Position numbers and translations under genes: made by a program. Of a stretch of 64,000 bases of DNA, positions 9,582 to 17,365 are shown piece by piece (position 1 is the first letter of the stretch; every line of letters begins with the position of its first letter). Under the pieces are notes generated by a model that worked only from the letters and a program-made list of their open reading frames with translations, did not search any database and was not told the origin of the DNA. The stretch is from Bacillota bacterium (GTDB lineage: Bacteria; Bacillota; UBA4882; UBA8346). The DNA lies in the NCBI GenBank assembly GCA_023429995.1, contig JAEZCE010000047.1:109795-173794 (forward strand). The letters run 5' to 3'.

Positions 9582-10982
9582 TTATGCGGACTCTTTAAAA
9601 TCGGGGATGTTCCCTAAAACCGGCAGATTTAAGTAATTCTTTACATCATCGGCCGTATCAATTGTGGTATTCAAGTACTCCAATACAAATGCAAAACCCA
9701 AACCGGTAAAGAGGCCTAAAAATGCAGCCATTAAAATGTTCAAAGTTTTATTGGGAAAAATGGGTTTGTCCGGAAGCACAGCCCGGTCAATGAGTTGGAC
9801 ATTGGTTGGCACCATTAACTCACTAATTTTGGCTTCTTCACGGCGTTTCGAAAGCATCATATAAATCTCTTGCGCCAAAGAGACATTACGCATCAATCGG
9901 GCCAATTCCTGTTCTCTGGCTGGCAATTTGCCAATTTCCCTTTCCGCATCAGCCGCTAGTTTATTTAAAGCGACTCCCTGAGCGCCGGCCACTGCAATAT
10001 CGACACCCGCTTGCAATTTCCCTTGCAACAAGTTTTGATATACCGGATTTGTCAAGGTTTCTTCCCTATTTCCGACTCTATTGATTTCCGTATTGAGTTT
10101 GGTTCTGATTTCTTCAATCTCTGCCCTGACGGCTGCTACCTGCGGGTTACCATCGTTACTGTTAGGAAGTAATTTGACGAATTCCCCTTCCAGATCAGCC
10201 AGTTTCGCTTTATATTGCCCAATTAAAGGGCTATCTTGCGGTACCTCATTTTTATTCCGGAATAATTCTTTATCGGCAGCCTCTAGTTTCGCTTGCGCAG
10301 CAGCCAGGGTTATGTTATTCTCCGCCTTCAGTTGATTCATACTTGAAAGTCTGTCCACCAATGCTTTGGTCTCATTCTCCGGAGCTACTATCTTTTTATC
10401 CCTTTTAAAACTCTCCAAAGCCTGTTCGGCCTGTTCCAGGTTTTGTTTGGCTCCCACTAAATATTGATCAATAAAATTGCCTACAGCTGAATCTTCCGTT
10501 CGAACCAACTTCATTAAGCGCGTCAAAAAAGTATCCACTAAAGTATTGGTAAGCAACATCGCCCTTTTCGGATTATGGTCGCGAACTTTTACTTTTAAAA
10601 TTTCACTGTCTTTCATTGGCTCGATATGAATCCGGGAAATCATTTTATCGTAGCTGACTTTTTGAAGATGGGCTTTAGCGGTGACCGTATCGATTATGGT
10701 ACGGCTTTGAATCATTTCGGCATAAGTAGAAAGCAACTTTTGAAGTTCCCAATCGTAGCGCGGTGCGGTAGATAATAAAGAGGTATCCAAACTTTTAGAT
10801 TGTTTTATTCGCAACGTCGCCTCCCCTTCGTAAGTTGGAGGCATCAAAAAACTCACCGCTGTCCCAGCAAAAACTGAAAATAAAAAAACAGTTACTATAA
10901 GTCCGCTATGTTTGCGAATGACTCGGATCCCATCATATAAACCCAAATTTCCCGTAACATCCTCACTTTGAGCACCAATCAC
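9582..10982 (-). CDS. Wzz/GNVR-type chain-length determinant and kinase activator
   Basis: About 466 residues. The architecture is a membrane segment (LIVTVFLFSVFAGTAVSFL, near residue 35), the Wzz domain, a long predicted coiled coil (residues about 160-340), the GNVR tyrosine-kinase-associated region (LPAREQELARLMRNVSLAQEIY), a proline-rich P-x2-P motif (PDKPIFPNK) and a second membrane segment, ending in a short cytoplasmic tail. It is inferred to set polymer length and activate the downstream kinase. The frame opens at an ATG at 11003, but a GGAGG lies inside it, seven bases before a GTG at 10982, which is the better start. Confidence 0.88.
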   Translation of the reverse strand: MIGAQSEDVTGNLGLYDGIRVIRKHSGLIVTVFLFSVFAGTAVSFLMPPTYEGEATLRIKQSKSLDTSLLSTAPRYDWELQKLLSTYAEMIQSRTIIDTVTAKAHLQKVSYDKMISRIHIEPMKDSEILKVKVRDHNPKRAMLLTNTLVDTFLTRLMKLVRTEDSAVGNFIDQYLVGAKQNLEQAEQALESFKRDKKIVAPENETKALVDRLSSMNQLKAENNITLAAAQAKLEAADKELFRNKNEVPQDSPLIGQYKAKLADLEGEFVKLLPNSNDGNPQVAAVRAEIEEIRTKLNTEINRVGNREETLTNPVYQNLLQGKLQAGVDIAVAGAQGVALNKLAADAEREIGKLPAREQELARLMRNVSLAQEIYMMLSKRREEAKISELMVPTNVQLIDRAVLPDKPIFPNKTLNILMAAFLGLFTGLGFAFVLEYLNTTIDTADDVKNYLNLPVLGNIPDFKESA

Positions 10983-11073
10983 GGTACGACCTCCATTAAT
11001 CATTGTTCAGCTGTTTATTACCGATTCCCGCTTCCCTTTAATCCACATACAATCTATTGCCCGACGTTTTCAA

Positions 11074-11082
11074 ATTATACCA
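11074..11082 (-). promoter_or_regulatory. Extended -10 promoter candidate for the exopolysaccharide operon
   Basis: Read on the minus strand, the sequence TGGTATAAT (TG-n-TATAAT) lies about 90 bp upstream of the chain-length gene. No good -35 box lies 17 bp upstream, which is usual for extended -10 promoters. It sits in the 220-bp gap after the stop of the secretin-barrel gene. Confidence 0.5.
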
Positions 11083-11203
11083 AACAAAGACTGGGTTATT
11101 TGTAGATTCATAGTAGTTTTCATAATGTTTATTCATGTTTAAGACACCAAAAAAATGATCGATTCGCGGATATTTGCCAAAAAACGTCAAATCATTCGGG
11201 TGT

Positions 11204-12919
11204 TTAAAAATGGATCCCTATCCCCAAAGAATATGCAGGTTTATCTTGTCTGTGATCAACTTCAAGGATCCAGGCGCTTTTTTTCGGACTGTAATCCAAT
11301 CGAAACAGCCAGCCATCATAATCCGGATCTCCGGCGGCACTGAGTACTACGCCTAAACGTTCCGTTGCTATGCGGGTTCCGACTTCCCAGACTCCATTTT
11401 TTGATATCTTTTCTGAATCAAAAAGATAAGACCATGGATAATATTTGGCAAATAAACTCAGATAACGATTTGGACGGGTTATATCTCCCAGCCCAAACAT
11501 AAAGGCATCCTGATCATCCGGACCGATTCCCCTTCCCGCCAGGAACTCAAAGGATGTTTCCGAATCCAAGCCCATAGAAAATCCAGCCGAATACCAATCA
11601 TGCCTTCGATAATCCAGCATAAAGCTATTTAACCCAAAAGAAGTGGTAAAGTTTAACCAACCCTTGACGGAGTCATTATCGTGGGTTCCGGTAATTCCCC
11701 ATTCCAGATTAGACCGATTGGGCAGTTGGGGATCCGGCTCATCCATCAATCTTTCAAATCCTCCAAGGGAAGCCACTGGGATGAATCCGGACTTCGTAGC
11801 CAGCGTTGATTGGATATTGATGGGGGTCGCCGAGATTAGGACGATAAAATCACGATGATTTTTGGATCTTTCCTGGTTTACTCCGCCCATGATATCCTGG
11901 CCGGAAGTTTGATTTTGGCGAACCACCGCTAAAACAGTACTTTTCCCCGAGTTCGTACGGACAATTGTCGCCACCTTTTCCACGGGTTCGCTGACTTTCT
12001 TTACAATGCTATTCTGGTTTAAGTTAGCCTCATTTGCCATATCCCTTTCGATATGAACATCCGAAATGATTTCGCCGGTTTCTGTATCAACTTTTAAGGG
12101 GGTTATTCGAATGGTAAAATAACGGTTGGTATCCAGTTCATCACTTATAGAATGAGTGCTGGAAGTAAGCGCAACCGGTTTTCCCGGAATCGTAATTAAC
12201 CAAGGCTGCCTGGCCACGCTCTGGGAATAAGTTTCGATCTTTTGGTTGATTACCCATTCTGCATGACTATGGATGGTCCATTGATCCGGAGTCATCATGA
12301 ATTCTTTCTGATTGGCGTTTTGTTGATCATAGGAACCGGAAAACATAAAATCTAAATCCGCTGAGCTTCCAATATCAATAATCTTCAAACGGTAAAAGAT
12401 GGAGATTTGCCCGGCAGTTTTAGAAAGTTCCCCAAGTTTGGTTAATATTTTATCCAGCATGGAAGTTGGCGCCTTAACATAAACCACTCCAAGAGATTCA
12501 TTGTACGTAAGATATTGCTTGAAATCATCCAATTGTTCCTTGAGGTTTTGATCCAAAAAGCCAACCGGGATAACGGCTGAATCCGATTGCGCCATCACAG
12601 TCAATGGGGAATGGGGCCCGCTAACTAAATAATAATTGTCAACTTTGGTATAGGAATAACCTAACGGATCGAGAATTCGTTTTAATGCCTCTTCACCGGA
12701 ATTTCCGGGAACCTTTTTAATTTCTGGACCTTGGAGCTCAGGATCGGCAATGATTTGGATCTGAAATTTATCTTCGATTGCTTGTAAGGATTTTTGAAAC
12801 AAAGCAACCGAGACCTTTTTACCGGAAACATCTTCAGCCATTGCCTTCATGAACATCAACCCGATGGCAAGGATCAAAAGGGCGGCAACCCCTGATAATG
12901 ATTTCCAAAACCTCATCAC
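11204..12919 (-). CDS. Secretin-like protein with C-terminal outer-membrane beta-barrel-like domain
   Basis: 571 residues with a signal peptide (residues 1-28). Residues about 35-105 are an STN-like domain (LDPLGYSYTKVDNYYLVSG), followed by an N1-like domain and a degenerate secretin region that includes IDIGSSADLDFMF and the FIVLISATPINIQS strand. The usual GDIPLIG motif is missing. Instead, about 160 residues of alternating polar and hydrophobic strands follow, ending in SLGIGIHF, a good beta-signal for Bam-dependent insertion. It is the last gene of the five-gene cluster and overlaps the secretin gene (start GTG at 12919 or ATG at 12916). The inferred role is an outer-membrane exit or anchoring partner. 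Exact function is unknown. Confidence 0.6.
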   Translation of the reverse strand: MMRFWKSLSGVAALLILAIGLMFMKAMAEDVSGKKVSVALFQKSLQAIEDKFQIQIIADPELQGPEIKKVPGNSGEEALKRILDPLGYSYTKVDNYYLVSGPHSPLTVMAQSDSAVIPVGFLDQNLKEQLDDFKQYLTYNESLGVVYVKAPTSMLDKILTKLGELSKTAGQISIFYRLKIIDIGSSADLDFMFSGSYDQQNANQKEFMMTPDQWTIHSHAEWVINQKIETYSQSVARQPWLITIPGKPVALTSSTHSISDELDTNRYFTIRITPLKVDTETGEIISDVHIERDMANEANLNQNSIVKKVSEPVEKVATIVRTNSGKSTVLAVVRQNQTSGQDIMGGVNQERSKNHRDFIVLISATPINIQSTLATKSGFIPVASLGGFERLMDEPDPQLPNRSNLEWGITGTHDNDSVKGWLNFTTSFGLNSFMLDYRRHDWYSAGFSMGLDSETSFEFLAGRGIGPDDQDAFMFGLGDITRPNRYLSLFAKYYPWSYLFDSEKISKNGVWEVGTRIATERLGVVLSAAGDPDYDGWLFRLDYSPKKSAWILEVDHRQDKPAYSLGIGIHF

Positions 12920-14121
12920 TTCATAACCTCGGCGGTAAGAAAGACTAATAATTCACTATCTTCTTTAGTTTTTGATTTTTGTTTGAATAAGTATCCAATC
13001 AATGGAATATCACCTAAAATAGGAGTCTTTACGGTGGAATTGTTATCATTTTTATCTGTGAGTCCCGCCACCATTACAGTCTGACCAGGAAGAAAACGGA
13101 CTGTTGAACTATATTCCCTGCTTTTCACGATGATTTCAGCTGTTGTATTATCCTGAAAATCGCTAACTTTTTGGGCCACAGTCAATTCGATCTGGTTGCC
13201 AACGATTTTCGGAGTCACTTTAAACGTAATACCCGCTTCCACATTCTCCGTGCTAGAGCTCGTTGCGTCAGTACCCTTTGAATATAGAATTAAGGTGCGT
13301 TTTTCGCCAACAAATAAATCGGCGCTCTTGCCCTCCGTTACCAGTAAAACCGGATCGGCGTGAATCGTAGCCTTCTTTTCGTTTACCAAAGCATTGAGAG
13401 TTGCCGAAAAATTTCCGAAACTGCTCTCGCCTTTACCCTTGAGCGTTCCTTCCGCAAGATCCAAGGCAAAAGTTTTAGCTCCAGTGGTTCCTTTAGCGCC
13501 AAAATCGATGTCCAAAGCATTCATACCCCATTTTTTGAGAACCTCATTTCGAATCTCAGTAACCAATGCTTTAATTTTTATTTGAGCCCTTTGACCGTCG
13601 ATTTTTGATAAATCGTCCAAAATTTCCGGTATTAAGCTGGAAGGAGCCTTAATTATCGCCATTCCCTTTTCAGGATCGAGTTTGATGAAATCTTTATAAC
13701 TATCCGGTATTAAGGATCTGGCAGATTCCATACTAAGGTTATTAAAGTAATAAACTGCCGTATCACACAGCATAGAAAAAGAAGGGTTTCTAGGATCTGG
13801 TAAACCAATAATATAATAATCATCTACTTTTCGAAAAACAAATCCCCCACCGCTTATCATCATCCGTAATGCTTTTTCTAAGGGAATGCTCTTCAGGTCC
13901 ATGGTAATTATCCCTTTGACATTCTCGTCACAAACAAACGTAACCCCTGTTTGCATAGACACTTCATTGAGAGACTCACGTAAGTCTGAATTGAAAAAAG
14001 TTGCCGTAACCAATGGTCCCATATTTTCTTTTTCGGTCTCAGCGGTTGCCGTGATGATGAGTCCCAAAAACAAACAAGACATAATGAGCCCAATCACCGT
14101 TTGCCGAAAAAAACTTTTCAT
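12916..14121 (-). CDS. Secretin (PilQ/GspD superfamily), short form
   Basis: About 401 residues: signal peptide, an STN domain (residues about 40-105, ending FRKVDDYYIIGLP), an N1-like domain (IKLDPEKGMAIIKAPSSLIPEIL), and a full secretin domain with the hallmark VTPKIVGNQIELTV, VMVAGL and TPILGDIPLIGYLFK and terminal LLVFLTAEV. Secretins form ring-shaped outer-membrane pores for type IV pili or type II/III secretion. None of the usual inner-membrane partners (PilM/N/O, GspE/F) is nearby. The frame opens at 14145, but the ATG at 14121 has AAGGAG nine bases upstream and is preferred. Confidence 0.82.
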   Translation of the reverse strand: MKSFFRQTVIGLIMSCLFLGLIITATAETEKENMGPLVTATFFNSDLRESLNEVSMQTGVTFVCDENVKGIITMDLKSIPLEKALRMMISGGGFVFRKVDDYYIIGLPDPRNPSFSMLCDTAVYYFNNLSMESARSLIPDSYKDFIKLDPEKGMAIIKAPSSLIPEILDDLSKIDGQRAQIKIKALVTEIRNEVLKKWGMNALDIDFGAKGTTGAKTFALDLAEGTLKGKGESSFGNFSATLNALVNEKKATIHADPVLLVTEGKSADLFVGEKRTLILYSKGTDATSSSTENVEAGITFKVTPKIVGNQIELTVAQKVSDFQDNTTAEIIVKSREYSSTVRFLPGQTVMVAGLTDKNDNNSTVKTPILGDIPLIGYLFKQKSKTKEDSELLVFLTAEVMK

Positions 14122-14141
14122 CAAACCTAACTCCTTCATCA

Positions 14142-15677
14142 TCATTTTTTTATTTGTAGATCTAAGATAGTCTTTCCTATTTCATTATTTTCTTGAGTAA
14201 TTTTAAGTTCGGCATCATACTTACCAGGAGTGAGTTTTCCATTTGTAACCCCTGTAAGGGTGATTAATTTGTTGGGTAACACCGTATCGTTATCATTTTG
14301 CGTCTCCAGCTGCACAGCATCAACAAACTTACCTTCGCTATTTTTTAGATAAATAATACATTTCGGAGCAACTTTAATATTCCCCGTATTCCTAATTACT
14401 GCTGACAACAAAAATTTGTCATTATCGCAAGCCGCGCTTATGTCGGTTGCTTCAGCGCCCAGGATATGCTTGCCTAAAGTGACCGCTTCGACATTAATTT
14501 CGAATTCTTCAATAGGCTTGGAGTCATCTCCGTCGGCAGCAAAAGCAGTTACCCCAATATATCCGTAATTGCCCTGCGCCGGAGCCCCTTTAGGAACTTT
14601 GACCGATAATATCGCAACAGCTATCCGTCCCGGTCCGATAGTAAATTCCCGGCCATTTTTAAGTTCAACACTCGTATTATTAAGAATCGAGTACGGATAA
14701 TCCGTATTAATATCCATCAGCTTTAGCTTTATTTTAACGGTTTTATCCGACATATTTTCCAGTTTAATTCCCTTCATGGCGGATGCCCCTGGTTTCGCTG
14801 TCAAATTTATTTGATTTGGCTCGAGCCGGATCGCTCTTAACTTCGCAGCCGGATACCTATAGTCCCCTGCTTTAACCTCCACTGTTTTGGTTAACAAAAT
14901 CTGCCCGGAGGCGCCGTATCGAAGAAATAGCTGTATGTCATATTTCCCCGGTAAAAGCGCTTCCTTAGGAAATCCAGAAAATAATACTGTGGAATTTGGC
15001 AAGATAACCGGATCATAATTATTTTTCACATAAACTTTCGGTTTAAGCTGAACTTTTTCTATAAGCTTTTTAGTCAGATTATTTCTAATTTGAATCCAAG
15101 CGTTCGTTGAGTATTCCTCAAGAGAATTATTATTGAGTTTGAATTGTATACAGGGTTCCCCTTTAGGTCCCTTGGCCATTACAAAATCGCTGATCTGAGC
15201 GGTAAGCCTCGGAACCGGGGCATCAATATTTACCATGAGTTTAATCGCATAAACTACTGATAGTACTAATGGACCGGTGGTTTTAACCGGCGGCTGCTCC
15301 GCCATAATGGCATACATATGAGAACCTTTGGCATCCCTTGGAATATTAACGGATCCGGTAACGTATTCTTCTCCATTGGTTGGTACTGTCACGTTCATAG
15401 CATCGAATTTAATCCATTTAATTTCTGGAAAGACTTTCGGATCAATGGGCTTGAATTCAAATCCGCCATCCAATCTTTGAATTGGTTGAGCCATCGAAAA
15501 TTTAATGATTTCCGCCTGTTTCTCGGTGGATTTAAGTTGAATTTTAAATTGTACCACTGACCCTGCTTTTGCCTTGATATTGACTTCCAAAGGTTGAATT
15601 CCAACTGCAATAGAAGTCGAAGCCAGCGATATTAAAAGAAATAATGCGCTAAACAATGTGAGAATTAAACGTTTCAT
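14142..15677 (-). CDS. Secreted Ig-fold protein, fimbrial-chaperone/DUF916-like
   Basis: 511 residues with a clear signal peptide (cleavage near residue 24) and SD AAGGAG. The N-terminal part (GIQPLEVNIKAKAGSVVQFKIQL, followed by VTGSVNIPRDAKGSHMYAIM) resembles PapD-like chaperones and DUF916-type cell-surface proteins. Several further beta-sandwich repeats follow, with KPGASAMKGIKLENMSDKTVKI starting a second copy near residue 290 and a closing APGK-like LTPGKYDAELKI strand. No membrane anchor or sorting signal is seen at the C-terminus. Placed between two pilin-like genes and two secretins, it is inferred to be a periplasmic chaperone or structural surface protein. The family assignment is tentative. 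Confidence 0.5.
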   Translation of the reverse strand: MKRLILTLFSALFLLISLASTSIAVGIQPLEVNIKAKAGSVVQFKIQLKSTEKQAEIIKFSMAQPIQRLDGGFEFKPIDPKVFPEIKWIKFDAMNVTVPTNGEEYVTGSVNIPRDAKGSHMYAIMAEQPPVKTTGPLVLSVVYAIKLMVNIDAPVPRLTAQISDFVMAKGPKGEPCIQFKLNNNSLEEYSTNAWIQIRNNLTKKLIEKVQLKPKVYVKNNYDPVILPNSTVLFSGFPKEALLPGKYDIQLFLRYGASGQILLTKTVEVKAGDYRYPAAKLRAIRLEPNQINLTAKPGASAMKGIKLENMSDKTVKIKLKLMDINTDYPYSILNNTSVELKNGREFTIGPGRIAVAILSVKVPKGAPAQGNYGYIGVTAFAADGDDSKPIEEFEINVEAVTLGKHILGAEATDISAACDNDKFLLSAVIRNTGNIKVAPKCIIYLKNSEGKFVDAVQLETQNDNDTVLPNKLITLTGVTNGKLTPGKYDAELKITQENNEIGKTILDLQIKK

Positions 15678-15721
15678 AGCTCTGTCTCCTTAAAATACAA
15701 TAATTAAAAATAATGCCGAGT

Positions 15722-15759
15722 GCATACTAAGGCGAGCTTAAAAGCCCGCCTTAGTATGC
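15722..15759 (-). terminator. Strong intra-operon hairpin
   Basis: A perfect 13-bp inverted repeat, GCATACTAAGGCG (15722-15734) and CGCCTTAGTATGC (15747-15759), with a 12-base loop. No T-run follows directly on the minus strand, so it is more likely a partial terminator or an RNA-stabilising 3' end. It lies between the two small secreted subunits and the chaperone/secretin genes, where it would raise subunit expression relative to the assembly proteins, as is common in pilus operons. Confidence 0.6.
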
Positions 15760-15795
15760 CTATTACCCAATTTCTCATTTGCTACCGAAGTGTTA

Positions 15796-16221
15796 CTATT
15801 CTGTGAGCACCTTTATTGATAGCTTTGCGTTATATGCTCCGGCATTCTGAGATGATATCCTCGGCCCCGAAACCACCCGATATCTTACTCTATGTTGACC
15901 GGGAATGACTGTCACTACAAACGGTTCACCCGCTTTATACCATGTTTGACAATTACCGGATTGATATGTTGTATCCAAGCAATTATCACCGTTTGTAAAT
16001 TTTGTTCCGGTAATTTGGATCGCAATACTCTTTAATTTGGTTGTCTTAAGCGTATAAGTCGCTTCACCGATCTGACTTTCGTTGGGAATTCCCCGAAAAT
16101 TCAAGGCGGTAATATGGTCCCAGTTAATAGCGATATTCATCAAACTACTTCGGCCGGAGGCTGTTAAAATTGAACAGCTTCCTATCAATATCACAAAGCC
16201 AATCAATAACTTTGTCGACAT
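15796..16221 (-). CDS. Small secreted pilin/spore-coat-U-like protein, copy 2
   Basis: About 141 residues. The start is ATG at 16221 (MSTKLL) with GAGG six bases upstream; an in-frame ATG four codons earlier lacks an SD. A hydrophobic leader is followed by a short beta-rich domain with two cysteines (NGDNCLD, SGNCQTW). Its ending, NAGAYNAKLSIKV, and the segment GIPNESQIGEATY closely match RAGNYSASYTI and GKPNEQQSAKVDY of the upstream protein, so the two are paralogues. The A-G-x-Y-x-x-x-x-x-I/V ending resembles the last strand of SCPU/type 1 pilin domains. I-G-S-C in the leader could also be a lipobox. Specific function unknown. Confidence 0.6.
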   Translation of the reverse strand: MSTKLLIGFVILIGSCSILTASGRSSLMNIAINWDHITALNFRGIPNESQIGEATYTLKTTKLKSIAIQITGTKFTNGDNCLDTTYQSGNCQTWYKAGEPFVVTVIPGQHRVRYRVVSGPRISSQNAGAYNAKLSIKVLTE

Positions 16222-16254
16222 TTTTTCCCTCATTGCTGCGATTTTAAAATAAGT

Positions 16255-16788
16255 TTAATTCATATTATGAGGGTTCCAAAGGATAATGGTGTAACTAGCG
16301 CTGTAATTACCTGCGCGTTGTGCCGAAATAGCGTTAGCTCCAAGAGTAGCTCTATATTCTAGATGATATGTATTAACACCAAATGTGGCATCAAATGCAT
16401 CATAATTAATTTGACCAGCGGGGGTCCAGCCCTGATAATTGTAATCCTTCGGATCGACACAACGATAGTCGGTAGCTAACACATCACCATAAGTTGCGCC
16501 TTTGAAAGAGGTGCCCTGTCCATCTGCATAAACGTCGCAATTAGTATCAACCACATAATCAACTTTAGCGCTTTGTTGCTCATTCGGTTTTCCGGTAAAA
16601 ACAAGTTGAGTCGGAGTCCCAAAAGAAATTGATGCATATGGGCCTACATAAGCGCTTAAATTAACAGTATCCTGTGGACCAGTAGTCCAATCCCGTGTTG
16701 TTCCCACTGTCCCCTCTGCTGCAAAAATTGAACTCGATACTACAAGCGCTAAACAAAAAACTAACACAACAAGCATTGACTTTTTCAT
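16255..16788 (-). CDS. Small secreted pilin/spore-coat-U-like protein, copy 1
   Basis: About 177 residues, starting at ATG 16788 (MKKSMLVV) with a perfect GGAGG seven bases upstream. The signal peptide ends near FAAEG. The mature protein is about 155 residues of beta-rich sequence with two cysteines (DTNCDVYAD, DYRCVD) and the ending RAGNYSASYTIILW, like the final strand of fimbrial/spore-coat-protein-U folds. It lies 33 bp upstream of its paralogue and is the first gene of the cluster, as expected for the major subunit. No N-terminal extension of the donor-strand type was identified with confidence. Confidence 0.6.
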   Translation of the reverse strand: MKKSMLVVLVFCLALVVSSSIFAAEGTVGTTRDWTTGPQDTVNLSAYVGPYASISFGTPTQLVFTGKPNEQQSAKVDYVVDTNCDVYADGQGTSFKGATYGDVLATDYRCVDPKDYNYQGWTPAGQINYDAFDATFGVNTYHLEYRATLGANAISAQRAGNYSASYTIILWNPHNMN

Positions 16789-17293
16789 TTTTGTTCCTCC
16801 AGTTTTTTTTGGTATTGAATACATTCATTTTCTTATATCTCACTTATATGTCAGCCGTCCTCTTTCTCATCTTGATCCCCTATCAAAGCAGAGCCACCTT
16901 TGATTTGGCGGTAGCAAAAACTTCAGCATGGGATTCGTCTTATATGAGAAACAAGGTAAACGGTTTATCACCTCCTTTACTATCATTCCCGTTCATTCAT
17001 TGCACTGGTTTTCCGAGCCGGTGCTATATATTCTTCTACTGCTTATGAAGCAGCCGGGAATTTTCCAATGTTGATGCGCTGTACTGTTCGTATACTCTCT
17101 ATAATCACCCTATTTGGCAAAAATATAACATGCTGAAAAATCCCTTAATGCCTAAAGGCGATTATGGCTTTTTGAGGTCAAATTAATATCTATCTATATT
17201 CACATTTCCACCTCATATTCTATCCATTCTTGTTTCTGGATTGTTACACTAGCCCACCCGGTTTCCCTAACGCCCAGTTACACAAGGTGAAAA
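16789..17293 (-). other. Gene-free leader upstream of the pilin-like operon
   Basis: About 500 bp without a convincing gene. On the minus strand it contains GTAAAGGAGGTGAT (around 16970), a perfect anti-SD match not followed by a good long frame, and two overlapping alternative stems: CCGCC/GGTGG and ATCAAAG/CTTTGAT around 16878-16912. Mutually exclusive stems in a long 5' region suggest RNA regulation, but no known riboswitch class could be matched by eye. Confidence 0.35.
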
Positions 17294-17326
17294 TGAAAAA
17301 GCCCTCTTTTAGCTTTAAGGGCTTGA
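17294..17326 (-). terminator. Rho-independent terminator of the SARP-type regulator gene
   Basis: On the minus strand AAGCCCTT, a loop, then AGGGCTT is followed by TTTTTC. It lies about 45 bp after the regulator's stop codon. Between stop and hairpin is a short tandem repeat (TATAAA repeated about four times, 17343-17368), probably without function. Confidence 0.75.
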
Positions 17327-17365
17327 AGGGTGTCCCATTGAATTTATTTATATTTATATTTATAT

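Noticed and set aside
16861..16990. Possible cyclic-di-GMP or cobalamin riboswitch before the pilin-like genes
   Set aside because: Conserved cores (GACGCAAA, GCCACTG) are absent; only generic stems could be seen, so it is listed as an unexplained leader.
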